Assembly (NCBI GenBank): GCA_947594835.1
Contig: CANQEH010000005.1
Coordinates: 1-64,000, forward strand
DNA: 64,000 nt
Origin: an uncultured Acetatifactor sp.
GTDB lineage: Bacteria; Bacillota; Clostridia; Lachnospirales; Lachnospiraceae
Direction: 5' to 3'
In this document: in pieces, positions 43,294-53,534 of the stretch
Layout: every line of letters begins with the position of its first letter
Position numbering within the stretch: the stretch's first letter is position 1
Notes under the pieces: generated by a model
The model's input: the letters and a program-made list of their open reading frames with translations, nothing else
What the model was told of the DNA's origin: nothing
Databases searched by the model: none
Program-made: the position numbers and the translations under genes

Positions 43294-43905
43294 ATGGAAA
43301 AGACAAAGATCAAGCTCTGCGGGATGTTCCGCCCGGAGGACATCGGCTTTGTGAATGAGGTGCAGCCGGATTTCTGCGGCTTTATCCTGGCGGAAGGGTT
43401 CAGACGGCATATCTCCCGCAGACAGGCAGCCGCATTCCGAAGGGCCCTCTCCCCCGGAATCCCGGCCGTGGGAGTCTTTGTGGACGCCCCCTGGGAAGAA
43501 GTGGCCTCGTTTCTGGAGGAAGGCGTGATCCAGATGGCCCAGCTCCACGGGCGGGAGACGGAAGAAGAGATCCGGCGCATCCGGCAGCGGACGGGGAAGC
43601 CGGTAATCAAGGCGGTGAAGGTAGAGCGGGCCGGGGATGTGGAAGCGTGGCTGGACTCGGAGGCGGATTACCTCTTGTTCGACGCAGGGACCGGATCCGG
43701 AAAGCAGTTCGACTGGAGCCTGCTGCAGGGGGTGGACAGGGCTTTTTTTCTGGCCGGCGGGCTGAAGGCGGAGAATCTGGCGGAAGCCATGGACAAGGTA
43801 ACCCCCTTTGCAGTGGATCTGAGCTCCGGAGTGGAGACGGACGGCGTGAAGGATCTGGCAAAGATGCGGGAAGCGGTGAGGATCGTGCGGGAGCGCGGAA
43901 AGTAA
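43294..43905 (+). CDS. trpF: Phosphoribosylanthranilate isomerase
   Basis: A 203-residue TIM-barrel enzyme carrying out the Amadori rearrangement between the TrpD and TrpC steps. The catalytic Cys is at residue 9 in IKLCGM. The Asp is in LLFDAGTGSGKQFDW, and the phosphate-binding end is FLAGGLKAENL and DLSSGVETDGVKD. As in many Firmicutes it is separate from trpC. It is five bases after trpC. Confidence 0.96.
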   Translation: MEKTKIKLCGMFRPEDIGFVNEVQPDFCGFILAEGFRRHISRRQAAAFRRALSPGIPAVGVFVDAPWEEVASFLEEGVIQMAQLHGRETEEEIRRIRQRTGKPVIKAVKVERAGDVEAWLDSEADYLLFDAGTGSGKQFDWSLLQGVDRAFFLAGGLKAENLAEAMDKVTPFAVDLSSGVETDGVKDLAKMREAVRIVRERGK

Positions 43906-43926
43906 AGCGTAGAAATGGAGAAAAAG

Positions 43927-45111
43927 ATGAGCAAAGGGCGTTATGGGATCCACGGCGGGCAGTATATTTCGGAGACGCTGATGAACGAGCTGATCCATCT
44001 GGAGGCGTGTTACGAGCAGTATAAAGAAGATCCCGAATTCCAGAGGGAACTGGATGTCTTAAACAGGGAGTATGCGGGCAGACCGTCGCTTTTGTACTAT
44101 GCGGAAAAAATGACCAAGGACTTGGGCGGCGCAAAGATTTATCTGAAGCGGGAGGATTTAAACCACACTGGCTCCCACAAGATCAACAATGTGCTGGGGC
44201 AGGCGCTTTTGGCAAAAAAGATGGGCAAGAAACGCATCATCGCGGAGACCGGGGCAGGCCAGCACGGCGTGGCCACCGCCACCGCCGCGGCGCTCTTTGG
44301 CATGGAGTGCGAGATCTTCATGGGAGAGGAGGATACCAGGCGGCAGGCCTTGAACGTATACCGAATGGAGCTTCTGGGGGCTAAGGTACACCCGGTGGCC
44401 ACCGGCACCCGGACGCTGAAGGATGCGGTGAACGAATGCATGAGGGAGTGGACCGCCCGGGTGGACGACACCCTGTATGTGCTGGGTTCCGTCATGGGGC
44501 CCCATCCCTTTCCCATGATCGTGCGGGATTTCCAGAGCGTGATCAGCCGGGAGGCCAGGGCGCAGATCCTGGAAAAAGAGGGGAAGCTGCCTGCGGCCAT
44601 CGTGGCCTGTGTGGGCGGCGGCAGCAACTCCATGGGCGCCTTTTACCACTTTATCGGGGACAAGGAGGTGGAGCTGATCGGCTGTGAGGCCGCAGGAAAG
44701 GGCGTGGATACGGCCTTTACCGCTGCTACCATCGCCACGGGAAGCCTCGGCATTTTCCACGGCATGAAGTCTTATTTCTGTCAGGACGAGTACGGCCAGA
44801 TCGCGCCGGTGTACTCCATCTCCGCAGGGCTGGATTACCCCGGTATCGGCCCGGAGCACGCCTATCTCCACGACATCGGCAGAGCCCGGTATGTGCCTGT
44901 CACGGACGACGAGGCAGTGGAGGCCTTTGAATATCTGGCCCGCACAGAGGGGATTATCTGTGCCATTGAGAGCGCCCACGCGGTGGCGTATGTCAAAAAG
45001 ATTGCGAAAAACTACCGCCCCGACCAGAGTATCATCCTCTGCCTCTCCGGCAGGGGAGATAAGGATGTGGCGGCGATCGCAAGATACAAGGGGGTGGACA
45101 TCCATGAATGA
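43927..45111 (+). CDS. trpB: Tryptophan synthase beta chain
   Basis: A 394-residue PLP enzyme joining indole and serine into tryptophan. The PLP Lys is about residue 85 in HTGSHKINN. The cofactor phosphate loop is [10 protein letters not shown], and further hallmarks are [24 protein letters not shown]-type and [14 protein letters not shown] stretches. ATG 43927 is preceded by ATGGAG and gives the typical [20 protein letters not shown] start; ATG 43915 is four codons upstream with a poorer site. Its end overlaps trpA by eight bases, fitting stoichiometric production of the alpha-beta complex. Confidence 0.97.
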   Translation: MSKGRYGIHGGQYISETLMNELIHLEACYEQYKEDPEFQRELDVLNREYAGRPSLLYYAEKMTKDLGGAKIYLKREDLNHTGSHKINNVLGQALLAKKMGKKRIIAETGAGQHGVATATAAALFGMECEIFMGEEDTRRQALNVYRMELLGAKVHPVATGTRTLKDAVNECMREWTARVDDTLYVLGSVMGPHPFPMIVRDFQSVISREARAQILEKEGKLPAAIVACVGGGSNSMGAFYHFIGDKEVELIGCEAAGKGVDTAFTAATIATGSLGIFHGMKSYFCQDEYGQIAPVYSISAGLDYPGIGPEHAYLHDIGRARYVPVTDDEAVEAFEYLARTEGIICAIESAHAVAYVKKIAKNYRPDQSIILCLSGRGDKDVAAIARYKGVDIHE

Positions 45112-45889
45112 CAGGCTGAAGAAAGTCTTCGACACGCCAAACAAAAAGGCGTTTATCCCGTTTCTGACCGCAGGAGATCCTTCTGCCGGCAGCACGGTGG
45201 AATTTGTTCTGGAGATGGAGCGGGCGGGAGCAGACCTTGTGGAGATCGGGATCCCCTTTTCCGACCCCACGGCGGAGGGCGTGGTGATTCAGGAGGCCAA
45301 TCTGAGGGCCTTAAAAAACGGCATGACCACCGACGGGGCCTTTCGGATCGTGGAGCAGATCCGGGAGAAATCCACAATCCCCTTAGCCTTCATGACCTAC
45401 GCAAACCCGGTGTTCCACTACGGCTACGAGCGGTTTTTTGACCGCTGCAGGGATCTGGGGGTGGACGCCCTAATCCTGCCGGATGTGCCGTTTGAAGAAA
45501 AAGATGAAATTGAAAAGCCGGCAGAGGAAAGGGGGGTTGCTTTGATCTCCATGATCGCACCCACCTCTGAGAGCCGGATCCAGAGGATTGCTTCCCAGGC
45601 GAAGGGCTTTCTCTATGTGGTTTCCTCTCTGGGAGTCACCGGCACAAGGAGCGAGATCAAGACTGATCTAAAGAGCATCGTCTCCAGCATCCGCCAGGTG
45701 ACGGACATACCCTGCGCCGTTGGCTTTGGCATCAGCACGCCTGACCAGGCAAGGGAAATGGCGTCGATCTCCGACGGGGCCATCGTGGGCAGCGCTATCG
45801 TAAAGCTCATCGCCCAGTACGGAGAGAAGGCGGCCCCGGAAATCTACAATTACGTAAAGCGCATGAAAGAGGCGGTAGAGGAAGCGTAA
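45104..45889 (+). CDS. trpA: Tryptophan synthase alpha chain
   Basis: A 261-residue TIM-barrel subunit that releases indole from indole-3-glycerol phosphate and channels it to TrpB. The catalytic Glu is in [15 protein letters not shown] and the Asp in [10 protein letters not shown]. The phosphate site is GVTGTRSEI and [11 protein letters not shown]. It starts at ATG 45104 inside the end of trpB. It is the last gene of the trp operon. No clear terminator is visible in the 26 bases before the next promoter. Confidence 0.97.
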   Translation: MNDRLKKVFDTPNKKAFIPFLTAGDPSAGSTVEFVLEMERAGADLVEIGIPFSDPTAEGVVIQEANLRALKNGMTTDGAFRIVEQIREKSTIPLAFMTYANPVFHYGYERFFDRCRDLGVDALILPDVPFEEKDEIEKPAEERGVALISMIAPTSESRIQRIASQAKGFLYVVSSLGVTGTRSEIKTDLKSIVSSIRQVTDIPCAVGFGISTPDQAREMASISDGAIVGSAIVKLIAQYGEKAAPEIYNYVKRMKEAVEEA

Positions 45890-45915
45890 GGCCGCCGAAA
45901 CAAAATAAAATTTAG

Positions 45916-45944
45916 TTGACAAACTGACGCCCGCTATGTATAAT
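45916..45944 (+). promoter_or_regulatory. Consensus promoter of the yceD-rpmF operon
   Basis: TTGACA (45916-45921), a 17-base spacer and TATAAT (45939-45944), a perfect consensus. The leader runs to ATG 45996. Confidence 0.9.
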
Positions 45945-45995
45945 GTTTCAGTGTGCGAATGGTATGCGCACAGAATAGTACACATAGGAGACGCG

Positions 45996-46517
45996 ATGCT
46001 GATTCATTTGTCCGATGCGCTGACAAAGGAAGGCTGGGCAGGGAAGGCAGAAGTTGTGCCGGAACTGACAGAGTTTGACAGCGGCCAGGGGATTTTCCCG
46101 GTAAAGGAGAAAACGCCGGTATCTTTCACCTTCACCAACTTAGAGGAGGGGAAAGCCATGATCGAAGGCGCCGGAAAGCTTACCTTTGCGGCTGTCTGCG
46201 ACCGATGCCTGGCGGAAGTGCCGGTCGAGATGGAGTTGTCCTTTCAGCGGCTTGTGACTTCCCCTGAAAAAGAGGAGGACGAGGATGCGGACGACAAGAG
46301 CTTTATGGAAGGCTATCAGCTGAATGTTGAGAAATTCGTGTACAACGAAATCATCGGTAACTGGCCTGCAAAGATCCTGTGCAGGGAAGACTGCAAGGGG
46401 TTGTGCCCCGTGTGCGGGCAGGATCTGAATGTGGAGGAATGCGGATGCGATACCTTTGTACCCGACCCCCGCATGGCAGTGATACAGGATATCTTTAAGC
46501 GCAATAAGGAGGTGTAA
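45996..46517 (+). CDS. YceD-family (DUF177) protein
   Basis: A 173-residue protein of the DUF177/YceD family, whose gene almost always precedes rpmF, as here. The family is linked to 23S rRNA accumulation or ribosome assembly, but the mechanism is not settled. An internal CDRC and a C-terminal cluster (CREDC, CPVC, CGC) suggest bound zinc. ATG 45996 follows AGGAGA; earlier in-frame codons lie in the -10 box region. It lies two bases before rpmF. Confidence 0.9.
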   Translation: MLIHLSDALTKEGWAGKAEVVPELTEFDSGQGIFPVKEKTPVSFTFTNLEEGKAMIEGAGKLTFAAVCDRCLAEVPVEMELSFQRLVTSPEKEEDEDADDKSFMEGYQLNVEKFVYNEIIGNWPAKILCREDCKGLCPVCGQDLNVEECGCDTFVPDPRMAVIQDIFKRNKEV

Positions 46518-46519
46518 CC

Positions 46520-46699
46520 ATGTCCATCTGTCCCAAGAATAAATCTTCCAAATCCAGAAGGGATAAAAGACGCGCAAACTGGAAGATGACTGCTCCCACT
46601 TTGGTAAAGTGCAGCAAGTGCGGCGCTCTGATGATGCCCCACAGGGTTTGTAAGGCCTGCGGCTCTTACAACAAAAAACAGGTTGTCAGCGTAGATTGA
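46520..46699 (+). CDS. rpmF: 50S ribosomal protein L32
   Basis: A 59-residue ribosomal protein of the large subunit. It starts MSICPKNKSSKSRRDKRRAN, has the KCSKCG and CKACGSYN pairs that form a zinc ribbon (C+ form), and ends with VVSVD. AAGGAGGTG gives a near-perfect ribosome binding site. It overlaps nothing and is followed by a strong terminator. The C+ form implies no zinc-sparing replacement within this gene. Confidence 0.97.
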   Translation: MSICPKNKSSKSRRDKRRANWKMTAPTLVKCSKCGALMMPHRVCKACGSYNKKQVVSVD

Positions 46700-46726
46700 C
46701 CTGTTTTGGAATGAAACGGCTTGACG

Positions 46727-46758
46727 TACTCCTCCGGCTTTCCCGGAGGAGTATTTTT
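46727..46758 (+). terminator. Intrinsic terminator after rpmF
   Basis: TACTCCTCCGG (46727-46737) pairs perfectly with CCGGAGGAGTA (46743-46753) around a five-base loop, followed by five T. Confidence 0.93.
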
Positions 46759-46772
46759 CTGTCTAAAATAGC

Positions 46773-46801
46773 TTGATTTTTGCTATGGTGTCTAGTATAG
46801 T
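46773..46801 (+). promoter_or_regulatory. Promoter of plsX-acpP
   Basis: TTGATT (46773-46778), a 17-base spacer and TATAGT (46796-46801), 66 bases before ATG 46868. Confidence 0.7.
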
Positions 46802-46867
46802 AATAGAGAAAAGCGCGGGCCGGGGGAGGAAAAGCCCGGAACGGCCCGGCGCCGGAAGGATAAACCT

Positions 46868-47878
46868 ATGTCAGAGAGAGTGAACGTAGCCGTGGACGCC
46901 ATGGGCGGCGACAACGCCCCGGGCGAGGTGGTCAAAGGGGCCGTAGAGGCCGTCTGCGAGGATCAGCGGGTAAAGGTATTTCTGGTAGGCAGGGAACCCG
47001 TCCTCAAGGAGGAATTGAAAAAGTATACCTACGATGGGGAACGGCTGGAGGTCGTTCACGCATCGGAGGTGATCGAGACCGGCGAGCCGCCGGTGATGGC
47101 CATTCGCTCCAAAAAAGATTCCTCCATCGTAAAGTGCATGAATCTGGTAAAAGAGGGCTCCTGTGACGCCATGGTTTCCGCCGGAAGCACCGGGGCAGTC
47201 CTGGTAGGCGGACAGGTGATCGTGGGCAGGATAAAGGGCGTGGAGAGACCGCCGCTGGCCCCTCTGATCCCCACCGTAAACGGGATATGCCTGCTTTTGG
47301 ACTGCGGCGCAAATGTGGACGCAAAACCGTCCCAGCTTTTGCAGTTTGCCAAGATCGGGAGCATCTATATGGAGAGCGTCATCGGTGTGAAAAATCCCAA
47401 GGTTGGGCTTGTAAACATCGGTGTGGAGGAAGAAAAGGGGAACGCCCTGACCAGGGAGACCTATCCGCTTTTGAAAAACTGTCCTGAAATCAACTTTGTG
47501 GGGAATATAGAGGCACGGGACATCCCATTGGGCGTGGCGGACGTGCTGGTATGTGAAGCTTTTGCCGGCAACATCGTGCTGAAAATGCTGGAGGGCGTCA
47601 GCGGGGCGCTGGTTTCCAAGATCAAAACGGGAATGATGAGCTCCCTGCGCAGCAAGATCGGCGCACTTTTGGTGAAGCCCGCCCTCAAAAAGACCTTGAA
47701 GGGCTTCAGCACGGAGGAGTACGGCGGAGCGCCTCTTCTCGGTTTGAAGGGTCTGGTGGTGAAGACCCACGGGAGCAGCAAGGCCATTGAGATCAAACAT
47801 TCTATCCTGCAGTGCATTGCATTCCAGGAGCAGAATATAAACGAAAAAATCAAGGAACAGATGATTCTGGGCGATTGA
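46868..47878 (+). CDS. plsX: Phosphate acyltransferase
   Basis: A 336-residue enzyme that makes acyl phosphate from acyl-ACP, the acyl donor for phosphatidic acid synthesis by PlsY. Segments [50 protein letters not shown] and [15 protein letters not shown] are diagnostic. It is a peripheral membrane enzyme. acpP follows 16 bases later, supplying its substrate carrier. Confidence 0.97.
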   Translation: MSERVNVAVDAMGGDNAPGEVVKGAVEAVCEDQRVKVFLVGREPVLKEELKKYTYDGERLEVVHASEVIETGEPPVMAIRSKKDSSIVKCMNLVKEGSCDAMVSAGSTGAVLVGGQVIVGRIKGVERPPLAPLIPTVNGICLLLDCGANVDAKPSQLLQFAKIGSIYMESVIGVKNPKVGLVNIGVEEEKGNALTRETYPLLKNCPEINFVGNIEARDIPLGVADVLVCEAFAGNIVLKMLEGVSGALVSKIKTGMMSSLRSKIGALLVKPALKKTLKGFSTEEYGGAPLLGLKGLVVKTHGSSKAIEIKHSILQCIAFQEQNINEKIKEQMILGD

Positions 47879-47894
47879 GAAGAAAGGAAACGTT

Positions 47895-48125
47895 ATGGAA
47901 TTTGAAAAGCTGAAAAAAGTAATTGCAGAGGTACTGAACGTGGATCCGGAGGAGATTTCCATGGAGACCACTTTTGTAGACGATCTTGGGGCAGACTCGC
48001 TGGATGTCTTTCAGATCATCATGGGCATCGAGGAGGAATTTGACATCGAGATTCCGGCAGAGAAAGCAGAGAAGATCAATACCGTGGAGGAAGCGGTGGA
48101 ACTGATCAAGAGCGCTTTGAACTGA
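47895..48125 (+). CDS. acpP: Acyl carrier protein
   Basis: A 76-residue acidic helical protein that carries growing fatty acids on 4'-phosphopantetheine attached to Ser 35 in the motif GADSLD. The following helix reads [28 protein letters not shown] precedes the ATG. Clustering with plsX and rnc is standard in Firmicutes. Confidence 0.97.
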   Translation: MEFEKLKKVIAEVLNVDPEEISMETTFVDDLGADSLDVFQIIMGIEEEFDIEIPAEKAEKINTVEEAVELIKSALN

Positions 48126-48152
48126 AACGTGCCATTTTTGCTGAGAGGTATC

Positions 48153-48201
48153 GAGCAGTTCGTCAGACGTATTGCGGCGTCTGGCGTACTGCTCCTTTCT
48201 T
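48153..48201 (+). terminator. Hairpin between acpP and rnc, likely terminator or attenuator
   Basis: GAGCAG and CAGACG (48153-48168) pair with CGTCTG and CTGCTC (about 48178-48194) around small internal loops. The tail CTTTCTTGTTG is a weak T-tract, so partial termination is likely. Confidence 0.6.
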
Positions 48202-48235
48202 GTTGTTATTGTTTGAATGCGGCGGGGGTGAGAAA

Positions 48236-48949
48236 ATGCAGGCAGAATACAGCCTGGAACAGCTGGAAGAGCGCATCGGCTATTGTTTCCAGAACAAGGC
48301 GCTGTTAAAGCAGGCCATGACGCACAGCTCGTTTACCAACGAGCAAAAGATCAATAAGGCCAAAGATTATGAGCGGCTGGAGTTTTTGGGCGACGCAGTA
48401 TTGGAGCTTGTCTCCAGCGAGTTTTTGTTCTGGGAGCACGGGGAAGTGCCGGAGGGGGAGCTGACCAAGATGCGGGCGGCCATGGTCTGCGAACCGGCCC
48501 TGGCTTTTTGCGCCCGGGAGATAGAGCTTGGCGCTTTCATCCGCCTGGGGAAAGGCGAAGAAAGCACCGGCGGAAGGGAGCGGGACAGCATCACCTCAGA
48601 CGCCATGGAGGCGCTGATCGGCGCCATCTATCTGGACAGCGGTCTGGAGGCGGCAAAGGCCTTCATCAACCGCTTTGTGCTGTCGGATCTGGAAGATAAA
48701 CAGCTCTTTTACGACAGCAAGAGCAATCTTCAGGAGCTGATCCAGGGGAAATTAAAAAAAGAGTTCCATTATCATCTTCTGGAGGAGAGCGGGCCGGAGC
48801 ACCGCAAGGTCTTTCGTGTTTCGGTGGAGATGGAAGGCGAAGTACTGGGCGAGGGCCAGGGAAAAACAAAGAAGGCAGCCGAACAGCAGGCTGCGTACAA
48901 GGCCCTTCTGCGGCTGAGGGAAAGAGGATATGTATTTAAAAAGTATTGA
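48236..48949 (+). CDS. rnc: Ribonuclease III
   Basis: A 237-residue double-strand-specific endoribonuclease for rRNA and mRNA processing. The RNase III signature ERLEFLGDAVLELV (about 43-56) holds metal-binding acidic residues, repeated in ITSDAMEALIGAIYLD. A C-terminal double-stranded RNA-binding domain follows (about 160-232, GKTKKAAEQQAAYKAL). ATG 48236 follows GGGGGTGAG. Its end overlaps the smc start by 20 bases. Confidence 0.97.
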   Translation: MQAEYSLEQLEERIGYCFQNKALLKQAMTHSSFTNEQKINKAKDYERLEFLGDAVLELVSSEFLFWEHGEVPEGELTKMRAAMVCEPALAFCAREIELGAFIRLGKGEESTGGRERDSITSDAMEALIGAIYLDSGLEAAKAFINRFVLSDLEDKQLFYDSKSNLQELIQGKLKKEFHYHLLEESGPEHRKVFRVSVEMEGEVLGEGQGKTKKAAEQQAAYKALLRLRERGYVFKKY

Positions 48950-51900
48950 GGTACACGGGTTTAAGTCCTTTGCAAATAAGATCAATTTTCAGTTTCACAA
49001 TGGGATCACCGGCATTGTGGGGCCAAACGGCAGCGGAAAGAGCAATGTGGCGGATGCAGTCCGCTGGGTGCTGGGAGAGCAGCGGGTCAAGCAGCTGCGC
49101 GGCGCCAGTATGCAGGATGTGATCTTTTCAGGGACGGAGAACCGGAAGCCGTTAAGCTATGCCTATGTGGCCATCACGCTGGACAATTCCGACCATCAGC
49201 TGGCCATTGACTTCGACGAGGTGACGGTGGCAAGACGTCTCTACCGCTCCGGGGAGAGCGAATATCTGCTAAACGGCGCGCCCTGCAGGTTAAAGGATGT
49301 GAACGAACTGTTTTACGACACCGGGGTGGGGAAGGAAGGCTACTCCATCATCGGCCAGGGCCAGATCGACAAGGTCTTAAACGGTAAACCGGAGGAGCGC
49401 AGGGAGCTTTTTGACGAAGCGGCGGGCATCGTGAAATTCAAGCGCCGTAAGGCGGCCGCCCAGATGAAGCTGGAGAATGAAAAGCAGAATCTGGTGCGGG
49501 TAAACGATATCCTGTCTGAGCTGGAAAAGCAGACGGGGCCCCTGGAGCGGCAGGCGGAAGTGGCCCGGGTCTATCTGCGCAAGAAAGAAGAACTGAAGAC
49601 TTTGGATGTGAATGTCTTCCTGCTGGAGAACAGCCGCCTGCGGGAACAGCTCGTCTCTGTGGAGGAAAAGTGCGGCATTGCGGCAAACGACCTGTCCCAG
49701 GCCTCGGAGCAATATGAGAGCATCAAGGTGGAATACCAGCAGATACAGGAGGAAATCGAGGAGCTGGACAGGAGCATCGAGGAGGCCAGAAGCAGTGTGA
49801 CCGACGCAGGTCTGCTGCGGGGAAAGCTGGAAGGCGAGATGAACGTCCTAAAGGAGCAGATCAATTCCGCCAGGGGCAGCGAGGCCCATCTGACCAGCAG
49901 AAAGGCCGCCCTCCAGGAAGAGATTGCCTCCCGAAAGGAGGACCGGGAGGGGCTTCTTGCAAAAAAGGAGGAGATCGACGGCCAGATGCAGGAGCTGACG
50001 GCTGGCGCCGACGGGCTGCGCCTGCAGTTGGAGACCATCCAGAACAAGATAGACGAACAGAATAACGCCATCGAAGCAGGCAAAAATACCATTATCGGGG
50101 AGCTGAACCAGCGGGCCACCATCAAATCAAAGATGGGACGCTTTGACACCATGATGGAGCAGATCAACATCCGGAAGGCAGAGTTAAACGCAAAAATCCT
50201 GCGGGCAAAATCGGATGAGAGCGCCCGGGAAGAGACCATCGGGAAGATGGAAGAAGCGTTTGCGGAGGTGACGGGACAGATCGGCGATATGACGAAACGG
50301 ACGTCCCAGGCCGAAGAGACGCTGGGGGCCATCCGGGAAACGCTGGCGGCCAAAGACGCAAAGCTCAGGGAGACCCAGAGCGCTTACCACATGGAGCGAT
50401 CCAAGCTGGAGACCCTGGAAGGGCTGACCGAGCGCTATGAGGGCTACGGCGGCAGCGTCAAAAAGGTCATGGAGCAAAAGGAAAAGGTAAAGGGCATCAT
50501 CGGCGTGGTGGCGGACATCATCAAGGTGGAGAAGCAGTATGAGACTGCAATCGAGACCGCTCTGGGCGGGAATATCCAGAACATTGTCACCGACGACGAG
50601 GAGACGGCCAAGAGGATGATCCGGTTTTTAAAGGACAACCGTCTGGGCCGCGCCACCTTCCTGCCTCTGACCAGCATCAAAAACCCGCAGGAATTTAAGA
50701 CGCCGGAGGTGCTGAAAGAAAAGGGCGTGCTGGGGATGGCGGACAGCCTGGTGCGGACCGATCGAAGGTATGCGGACGTGGCCAGATCCATGCTGGGCCG
50801 CATCGTGGTCGTGGACAACGTGGACAATGCGGTGAAGATTGCCAGAAAATTTGACTACGGCATCCGCATGGTGACCCTGGAGGGGGAACTTCTGGTGCCC
50901 GGCGGCGCGATCAGCGGCGGCGCGTTCAAAAACAGTACCAATCTGCTGGGCAGACGCCGGGAGGTGGAGGAGCTGGAAAGAAAAGTGAAACAGCTTCTGG
51001 CTTCCGTAGACGCAGTGAACCGGGAGATCGATGAGACCAAGGCAGAGCGAAACAGGCTGCGCATGGAGCTGGAGACATTAAAGGCGGACATCCAGCGCAA
51101 GTCCATCGAGCAGAACACCCTGCGCATCAACATCAGCCAGGAACGCGCCCGGATGGAGGAGGAAGCTCAGGGAGCGGCCTCCCTGAAGCTGGAGGAGCAG
51201 GACATCGAGACGCAGATGTCCCAGATCAAGAGCGACAAAGAGACCATCCAGAAGGAGCTCGCAGACAGCGAGGCTCTGGAGCGCAAGACCCAGGAGGAGA
51301 TCGTAGAGCGGCAGGGAGAGCTGGAAAAACAGCACGCCGCGGAGTCCCAGGCGGCAGCGCTGCTTTCCGAGCAGGATTTAAAGGTGGAAAAAATGCGCCA
51401 GGCCCAGGGCTTCCACCAGGCAAACCTGGAGCGAATCCAGGGAGAGATCGGGCGGTCTGAGACAGAGCTTGCAGAAATTCTGGAGGCTTTGGAGAAAAAC
51501 AGCCAGGACATGGAGCAGAAAAAGCAGAACATTCTGGAGATCGAGAAGACGATCGCCGCCTCCTACGACGTGCAGAACGAATCGGAGGGCAAACGCAGGG
51601 AGATGGCGTCCCGCAGGGAGAAACTGGCGGAAAGCCAGAAGACCTTCTTCCAGAGGCGGGAGAAACTGGCGGAGCAGATCGCTTCCCTGGACAAGGAGGT
51701 CTACCGTCTGAATGCCCAGAAAGACCGGCTGGAGGAATCCCTGGAGGGGCAGATCAACTATATGTGGAGCGAGTATGAGATCACCCTGTCCGACGCAGGC
51801 GCTCTCCGGGATGAAAAAATGACAGACCTGCCCTCGATGAAACGGGATATCGCCTCCTTAAAAGAGCAGATCAAGAAGCTGGGGAACGTGAATGTGAACG

Positions 51901-52490
51901 CCATCGAGGACTACCGCAGCCTGATGGAGCGCTATCAGTTTATGAAGACCCAGCACGACGATCTGGTGGAGGCGCAGGGCGTTCTGGAAGGCATCATCCA
52001 GGAGCTGGACGGAGCCATGCGGAAACAGTTCACAGAAAAATTTGCGCAGATCAACCATGAGTTTGACAAGGTCTTCAAGGAACTGTTCGGCGGCGGCAAG
52101 GGGACGCTGGAGCTTCTGGAGGACGAGGATATCCTGGAGGCGGGCATCCGCATCATCGCCCAGCCGCCCGGAAAGAAGCTGCAGAACATGATGCAGCTCT
52201 CCGGCGGAGAAAAGGCGCTGACGGCCATCGCACTTTTGTTTGCCATCCAGAACTTAAAGCCCTCCCCGTTTTGTCTGCTGGACGAGATCGAGGCGGCACT
52301 GGATGACTCCAACGTGGGACGGTTTGCAAAATATCTGCACAAACTGACCAAGAACACCCAGTTTATCGTGATTACCCACAGGCGGGGCACGATGGAGGAG
52401 GTGGACCGCCTGTACGGCATCACCATGCAGGAGAAGGGCGTGTCCACCCTGGTGAGCGTGAACCTGATAGACAAGGAACTGGACGATTAG
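48930..52490 (+). CDS. smc: Chromosome segregation ATPase SMC
   Basis: A 1186-residue condensin subunit. The N-terminal head has Walker [10 protein letters not shown] at 31-39. Two long coiled-coil arms (about 170-500 and 675-1020) flank the hinge (about 505-665, with [21 protein letters not shown] at its start and GGAISGGAF at its end). The C-terminal head has signature [16 protein letters not shown] (about 1090) and Walker [14 protein letters not shown] (about 1118). It acts with ScpA/ScpB to organise and segregate the nucleoid. The order rnc-smc-ftsY is conserved in Firmicutes. Confidence 0.98.
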   Translation: MYLKSIEVHGFKSFANKINFQFHNGITGIVGPNGSGKSNVADAVRWVLGEQRVKQLRGASMQDVIFSGTENRKPLSYAYVAITLDNSDHQLAIDFDEVTVARRLYRSGESEYLLNGAPCRLKDVNELFYDTGVGKEGYSIIGQGQIDKVLNGKPEERRELFDEAAGIVKFKRRKAAAQMKLENEKQNLVRVNDILSELEKQTGPLERQAEVARVYLRKKEELKTLDVNVFLLENSRLREQLVSVEEKCGIAANDLSQASEQYESIKVEYQQIQEEIEELDRSIEEARSSVTDAGLLRGKLEGEMNVLKEQINSARGSEAHLTSRKAALQEEIASRKEDREGLLAKKEEIDGQMQELTAGADGLRLQLETIQNKIDEQNNAIEAGKNTIIGELNQRATIKSKMGRFDTMMEQINIRKAELNAKILRAKSDESAREETIGKMEEAFAEVTGQIGDMTKRTSQAEETLGAIRETLAAKDAKLRETQSAYHMERSKLETLEGLTERYEGYGGSVKKVMEQKEKVKGIIGVVADIIKVEKQYETAIETALGGNIQNIVTDDEETAKRMIRFLKDNRLGRATFLPLTSIKNPQEFKTPEVLKEKGVLGMADSLVRTDRRYADVARSMLGRIVVVDNVDNAVKIARKFDYGIRMVTLEGELLVPGGAISGGAFKNSTNLLGRRREVEELERKVKQLLASVDAVNREIDETKAERNRLRMELETLKADIQRKSIEQNTLRINISQERARMEEEAQGAASLKLEEQDIETQMSQIKSDKETIQKELADSEALERKTQEEIVERQGELEKQHAAESQAAALLSEQDLKVEKMRQAQGFHQANLERIQGEIGRSETELAEILEALEKNSQDMEQKKQNILEIEKTIAASYDVQNESEGKRREMASRREKLAESQKTFFQRREKLAEQIASLDKEVYRLNAQKDRLEESLEGQINYMWSEYEITLSDAGALRDEKMTDLPSMKRDIASLKEQIKKLGNVNVNAIEDYRSLMERYQFMKTQHDDLVEAQGVLEGIIQELDGAMRKQFTEKFAQINHEFDKVFKELFGGGKGTLELLEDEDILEAGIRIIAQPPGKKLQNMMQLSGGEKALTAIALLFAIQNLKPSPFCLLDEIEAALDDSNVGRFAKYLHKLTKNTQFIVITHRRGTMEEVDRLYGITMQEKGVSTLVSVNLIDKELDD

Positions 52491-52505
52491 GAGGGCGTGG
52501 CAGGC

Positions 52506-53507
52506 ATGGGAAAGTATGACGTGAACTTCAGAAGCGCGGAAACGGTAGAGGTGGAGGAGTCCGGGAAAAAAGGCTTTTTCTCCCGCCTGAAGGCCGGCCT
52601 GGCCAAGACCAGGGACAATATCGTCAAGGGGATGGACTCTGTCTTTACCGGCTACACCGCCATCGACGACGAGTTTTACGAGGAGCTGGAGGAGACCCTG
52701 ATCATGGGGGATATCGGCGTCAGCGCCACCACCCAGATCATAGACCGGCTGCGGGAGCAGGTGGAGGAGGAGCGCATCAGCCAGCCGTCCAAGTGCAAGC
52801 AGCTATTGATCCAGAGCATCCGGGAGCAGATGCGGGTGGACGACACCGCCTATGATTTTGAGAAAAAGCAGTCCGTGATCATGGTGATCGGGGTAAACGG
52901 CGTGGGCAAGACCACCTCCGTGGGGAAGCTTGCGGGGAAACTCAAAGACAGCGGGCGCAAGGTGCTGATCGCGGCGGCGGACACGTTCCGGGCTGCGGCG
53001 GGAGAACAGCTGGCGGAGTGGGCCAGAAGGGCCGACGTCCCCATGATCGGCGGAAACGAGGGAGCGGATCCGGCCAGTGTGGTGTTCGACGCGGTGACGG
53101 CGGCAAAGGCCAGAGGCGTAGACGTGCTGCTCATCGATACGGCAGGACGCCTGCACAACAAGAAAAACCTGATGGAAGAGCTGCGGAAAATGAATCGGAT
53201 CATCGACAAGGAATTTCCCGACGCCCACCGGGAAAACCTGATCGTGCTGGACGGCACCACAGGGCAGAACGCGCTGGTGCAGGCCCGGGAGTTCGGGGAG
53301 GTGGCCGATCTGACAGGCATCGTGCTGACCAAGATGGACGGCACGGCAAAGGGCGGCATTGCCGTAGCCATCCAGTCGGAGTTAAAGGTGCCCGTGAAGT
53401 ACATCGGCGTGGGAGAGACGATCGAAGATCTGCAGAAATTTGATCCGGATCAGTTTGTGAACGCGCTGTTTGAGTTGGAGCCGGAGGAAGGATCGCCGCT
53501 GTACTGA
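52506..53507 (+). CDS. ftsY: Signal recognition particle receptor FtsY
   Basis: A 333-residue GTPase that receives the SRP-ribosome complex at the membrane. The short N-terminal region ends in KKGFFSRLKAGLAKTRDNI (membrane/lipid-binding helix of the N domain). The G domain has GVNGVGKTTSVGKLA, DTFRAAAGEQL, DTAGRLHNKKNLMEEL, TKMDGTAKGG and GVGETIEDLQKFD. ATG 52506 lies ten bases after AGGAGGG; an in-frame GTG at 52497 is too close to that site. The long acidic A domain of E. coli is absent, as usual in Firmicutes. Confidence 0.96.
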   Translation: MGKYDVNFRSAETVEVEESGKKGFFSRLKAGLAKTRDNIVKGMDSVFTGYTAIDDEFYEELEETLIMGDIGVSATTQIIDRLREQVEEERISQPSKCKQLLIQSIREQMRVDDTAYDFEKKQSVIMVIGVNGVGKTTSVGKLAGKLKDSGRKVLIAAADTFRAAAGEQLAEWARRADVPMIGGNEGADPASVVFDAVTAAKARGVDVLLIDTAGRLHNKKNLMEELRKMNRIIDKEFPDAHRENLIVLDGTTGQNALVQAREFGEVADLTGIVLTKMDGTAKGGIAVAIQSELKVPVKYIGVGETIEDLQKFDPDQFVNALFELEPEEGSPLY

Positions 53508-53534
53508 TTTTTACGAGGAGAAAGGGAGAGGAAG

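Noticed and set aside
45936-45995. N-terminal extension of the YceD-family protein
   Set aside because: The upstream ATG overlaps the TATAAT box; ATG 45996 has AGGAGA and the family start.
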